From Bacteroidales bacterium (GTDB lineage Bacteria > Bacteroidota > Bacteroidia > Bacteroidales > UBA932), in NCBI GenBank assembly GCA_016283985.1, contig JAEENZ010000109.1:1-14694 (forward strand): 14,694 bases of DNA. The letters are read 5' to 3'. Position 1 is the first letter of the stretch. Each line of letters opens with the position of its first letter. Of the stretch, positions 12,654-14,694 are shown one piece after another. A program made the position numbers and the translations under genes. The notes under the pieces were generated by a model. It saw nothing but the letters and a program-made list of their open reading frames with translations, made no database searches and was not told the DNA's origin.

Positions 12654-14694
12654 TTCAAATCTTTACTGATTGCGTTGGCAACGTTTGCAGCGGCCTTTAA
12701 CCCGTTGCAAAGGGCTTCGCAGAATGTTGATATTGCCTCATCCCTGGTCATGCACCAGGGATGGGTGCACTGTCCATCCTATTCAGACAGGGACGGTTGG
12801 GCAACTTTTCTGGGGGAATACCAGGACGACTTATCGGACGATGGATTGGAATTCATCGGATACACGTGGCAGGACATAACCGAAGAAGACTACCTTGCCT
12901 ATGACCGTTACGATGACCGCCATCCGATGGAAGATAAGTATTTTGCCAACGCGAGAGCTCTGAGCAATCTTTTCATAGCTGAGCTCGCTGAAGGGAAAGG
13001 ACGTTACATGAATGATATTGCCGCTGGTGTAGAATGGTACTGTGGTATGTATTCTTGGGCGGTTGTTTCCCATCTGGCGAAGTACCAGATAAGCAAGAGC
13101 CCCGTACCGGATCGTAGTGAGCAGATCATCGAACTGTATTCCGGAAACATATCTCAATTGCTGTCCTGGGTTTACTATTTCCTGGGACCGTATTTGGACG
13201 AGTTGAATTCAGGTCTTTCCCTTAGGCTTAAATGCGCCATAAAAGAAAAGACTTTGGATCCCTATTTGGAGAGAGACGACTTCCGTTGGATGGGCTTTGT
13301 GCCCGTCCCGGGGAAGAAACTCAATAACTGGAACCCCTGGTGCAACCAGAACATCCTCCTCTGCTTTATGCTGCTGGAGGACGACCGGGAAACCCTCGCC
13401 AGGGCAGTGGAAAAATCTATGCGCTCGGTGGACCTGTGGCTGGAGTCGCTGCCCGCCGACGGTGCCTGCGATGAAGGCACAACTTATTGGTATAAGTCCG
13501 TCGGGCATCTGCTGGACTATCTGGAGAATCTCGAGCGCATCACGGGTGGGGCTGTTTCTCTATGGGATGAGCCTTTTCTCCAGCGTATAGGAGAATATAT
13601 CGTCAATGCCGACATCGGCGATTGCTGGCAGGTCAATTTTGCCGACGGAACTCCGTCCAGAAGGCCTATCTCCTATTGGATATACCGTTATGGAAAAGCA
13701 TCCGGTAACAAGTTGATGACGGATTTTGCCGTAAATGCATGGCATCGTTTCGGCAATGATCCTACGGATGTGGATTGGGTGTTGTTCTATCAGGGGCTCG
13801 AGGCAGTGGCCGCGTGCCGTGAGATGAAGGCGCAGCCTTCGCCGGATGTCGCGCCCCAACCGTTCGTATACTATCCCGAGTCCGAAGTGTGCTTTGCCCG
13901 TGCAGGGGAGGGCTTTCTCGCCGCAAAGGGTGGGAATAACGGTGAGCGCCACAACCACAACGACATCGGGTCCTGTATCTACTTCCATAACAACGCTCCC
14001 GTGCTTATTGATGCCGGCGTAGGCACGTACGAAAAGAACACTTTTGGCCCCCGCCGTTACGAGAACTGGTTCGTGCAGAGCGGGTGGCATAATCTACCCG
14101 TCATCAATGGCTGCGAGCAGCCCTTTGGTGGGGAGTACAAGGCCTCTGGCAGCCATGCAAGCAGGTTGTTGAGGCGTTTTTCGACCGACATTGCCGGGGC
14201 CTATCCTGATTCCGCTGGGGTGGAGTCCTGGAATATGGTATATCGTCTTTCCCGCAAGGGCGGCTTGAAAATCACTCACAGGTTTTCGTTGAAAGAGACC
14301 CTCGCGCCCAATGTGCTGCATTTCCTCGTGGCAGACAAGCCGGAAATCATAGTCAACGGCACCATCGCCCTGCCGGGAGGTATGCAGATGAGTTATGATC
14401 CCGACTTGTTTACCGCAAGTATAGAGGAGAAAAGTCTTGTCGGTCTTGGGTTCAGCTCCCGCTGGGGAGATGCCCTGTACCGTATAAGCCTGACGGCCAG
14501 AAGGCAGGATAAGCGAGGACGCTATGTTATCAAGATAGATGCCTCGAAGAAAGAGACCATCCCGGACATTGCCGAAAGGGTGAGCGGCCTGGCGAAGGCG
14601 CAGTATCAGCTTCTGGACGAACGCCTCGCTCCCGACATGACGCCGCGTGGCATCTATCCCGACGGCAGTCCGAAGGATTGCAGCGTGGGTTCCT
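12651..14694 (+). CDS. Heparinase II/III-family polysaccharide lyase (partial, 3' end missing)
   Basis: The frame runs open for 681 codons to the window edge. A short hydrophobic N-terminus (MFKSLLIALATFAAAF) is a probable Sec signal without a lipobox, so the enzyme is likely periplasmic. Residues ~30-370 fit the helical toroid of these lyases, with NWNPWCNQN (226-234) and GACDEGTTYWY (271-281). From ~400 a beta-rich Heparinase_II/III domain follows: GERHNHNDIGS with His434 and His436, VLIDAGVGTY (Asp454), then GPRRYENW and a WHNLPVING block with His480. These are the conserved metal and catalytic neighbourhoods of the family, which beta-eliminates uronic-acid polysaccharides such as glycosaminoglycans or alginate. 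The exact PL family and substrate cannot be told. The visible length is near full length for the family, so only a short tail is missing. It is coupled to micro-protein 2 by TGATG. GC content appears higher than in the micro-protein segment before it. Confidence 0.9.
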   Translation, partial: MFKSLLIALATFAAAFNPLQRASQNVDIASSLVMHQGWVHCPSYSDRDGWATFLGEYQDDLSDDGLEFIGYTWQDITEEDYLAYDRYDDRHPMEDKYFANARALSNLFIAELAEGKGRYMNDIAAGVEWYCGMYSWAVVSHLAKYQISKSPVPDRSEQIIELYSGNISQLLSWVYYFLGPYLDELNSGLSLRLKCAIKEKTLDPYLERDDFRWMGFVPVPGKKLNNWNPWCNQNILLCFMLLEDDRETLARAVEKSMRSVDLWLESLPADGACDEGTTYWYKSVGHLLDYLENLERITGGAVSLWDEPFLQRIGEYIVNADIGDCWQVNFADGTPSRRPISYWIYRYGKASGNKLMTDFAVNAWHRFGNDPTDVDWVLFYQGLEAVAACREMKAQPSPDVAPQPFVYYPESEVCFARAGEGFLAAKGGNNGERHNHNDIGSCIYFHNNAPVLIDAGVGTYEKNTFGPRRYENWFVQSGWHNLPVINGCEQPFGGEYKASGSHASRLLRRFSTDIAGAYPDSAGVESWNMVYRLSRKGGLKITHRFSLKETLAPNVLHFLVADKPEIIVNGTIALPGGMQMSYDPDLFTASIEEKSLVGLGFSSRWGDALYRISLTARRQDKRGRYVIKIDASKKETIPDIAERVSGLAKAQYQLLDERLAPDMTPRGIYPDGSPKDCSVGS

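Noticed and set aside
13560..14090. 176-codon minus-strand frame
   Set aside because: Antisense to the heparinase-family gene, whose catalytic motifs lie in this very stretch. No independent support.

Overview
The window looks like a polysaccharide utilisation locus (PUL) from a member of the Bacteroidales, probably a gut-type or otherwise glycan-foraging species. The evidence is an adjacent SusC/SusD pair, several Sec/SPII lipoproteins with short tight signal peptides, GLUG and fimbrillin-like surface domains, a divergent hybrid-two-component-type sensor, a TAnnTTTG promoter element, and mostly absent Shine-Dalgarno sequences. Base composition is near-balanced. I cannot name a genus from this sequence alone.

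Layout. At the left edge (1-260, minus strand) is the N-terminus of a propeller-type sensor regulator, cut by the window. A 95-bp divergent intergenic region follows. Everything else reads rightward. First comes an internally deleted endonuclease/exonuclease/phosphatase (EEP) gene (356-710), then an intact EEP lipoprotein (730-1578), a SusC-like TonB-dependent transporter (1590-4856) and a SusD-like lipoprotein (4869-6665). Next are a two-FN3 plus GLUG-repeat lipoprotein (6676-8988), a fimbrillin-like/GLUG/EEP three-part lipoprotein (9009-12368), two tandem paralogous micro-proteins of 43 and 42 residues (12381-12512 and 12523-12651), and a heparinase II/III-type polysaccharide lyase (12651 to the right edge, incomplete). 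Gaps between the intact genes are 10-20 bp and the last one is a TGATG overlap, so this reads as one operon. No terminator, tRNA, rRNA, CRISPR or insertion sequence was seen, and no gene-free stretch exceeds 300 bases.

How the parts may work together (inference): the divergent sensor detects a glycan fragment and activates the operon. SusD and the GLUG/FN3 lipoproteins bind the glycan at the cell surface, the lyase cleaves a uronic-acid-containing polysaccharide, and SusC imports the products. The unusual part is the repeated EEP fold: one decayed copy, one free lipoprotein and one fused to a surface adhesin-like scaffold. This suggests that the target carries phosphodiesters or phosphates, or that surface nucleic acid or phospholipid is attacked together with the glycan. 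The other unusual parts are the module swapping between the two GLUG proteins and the pair of unrecognised micro-proteins coupled to the lyase.
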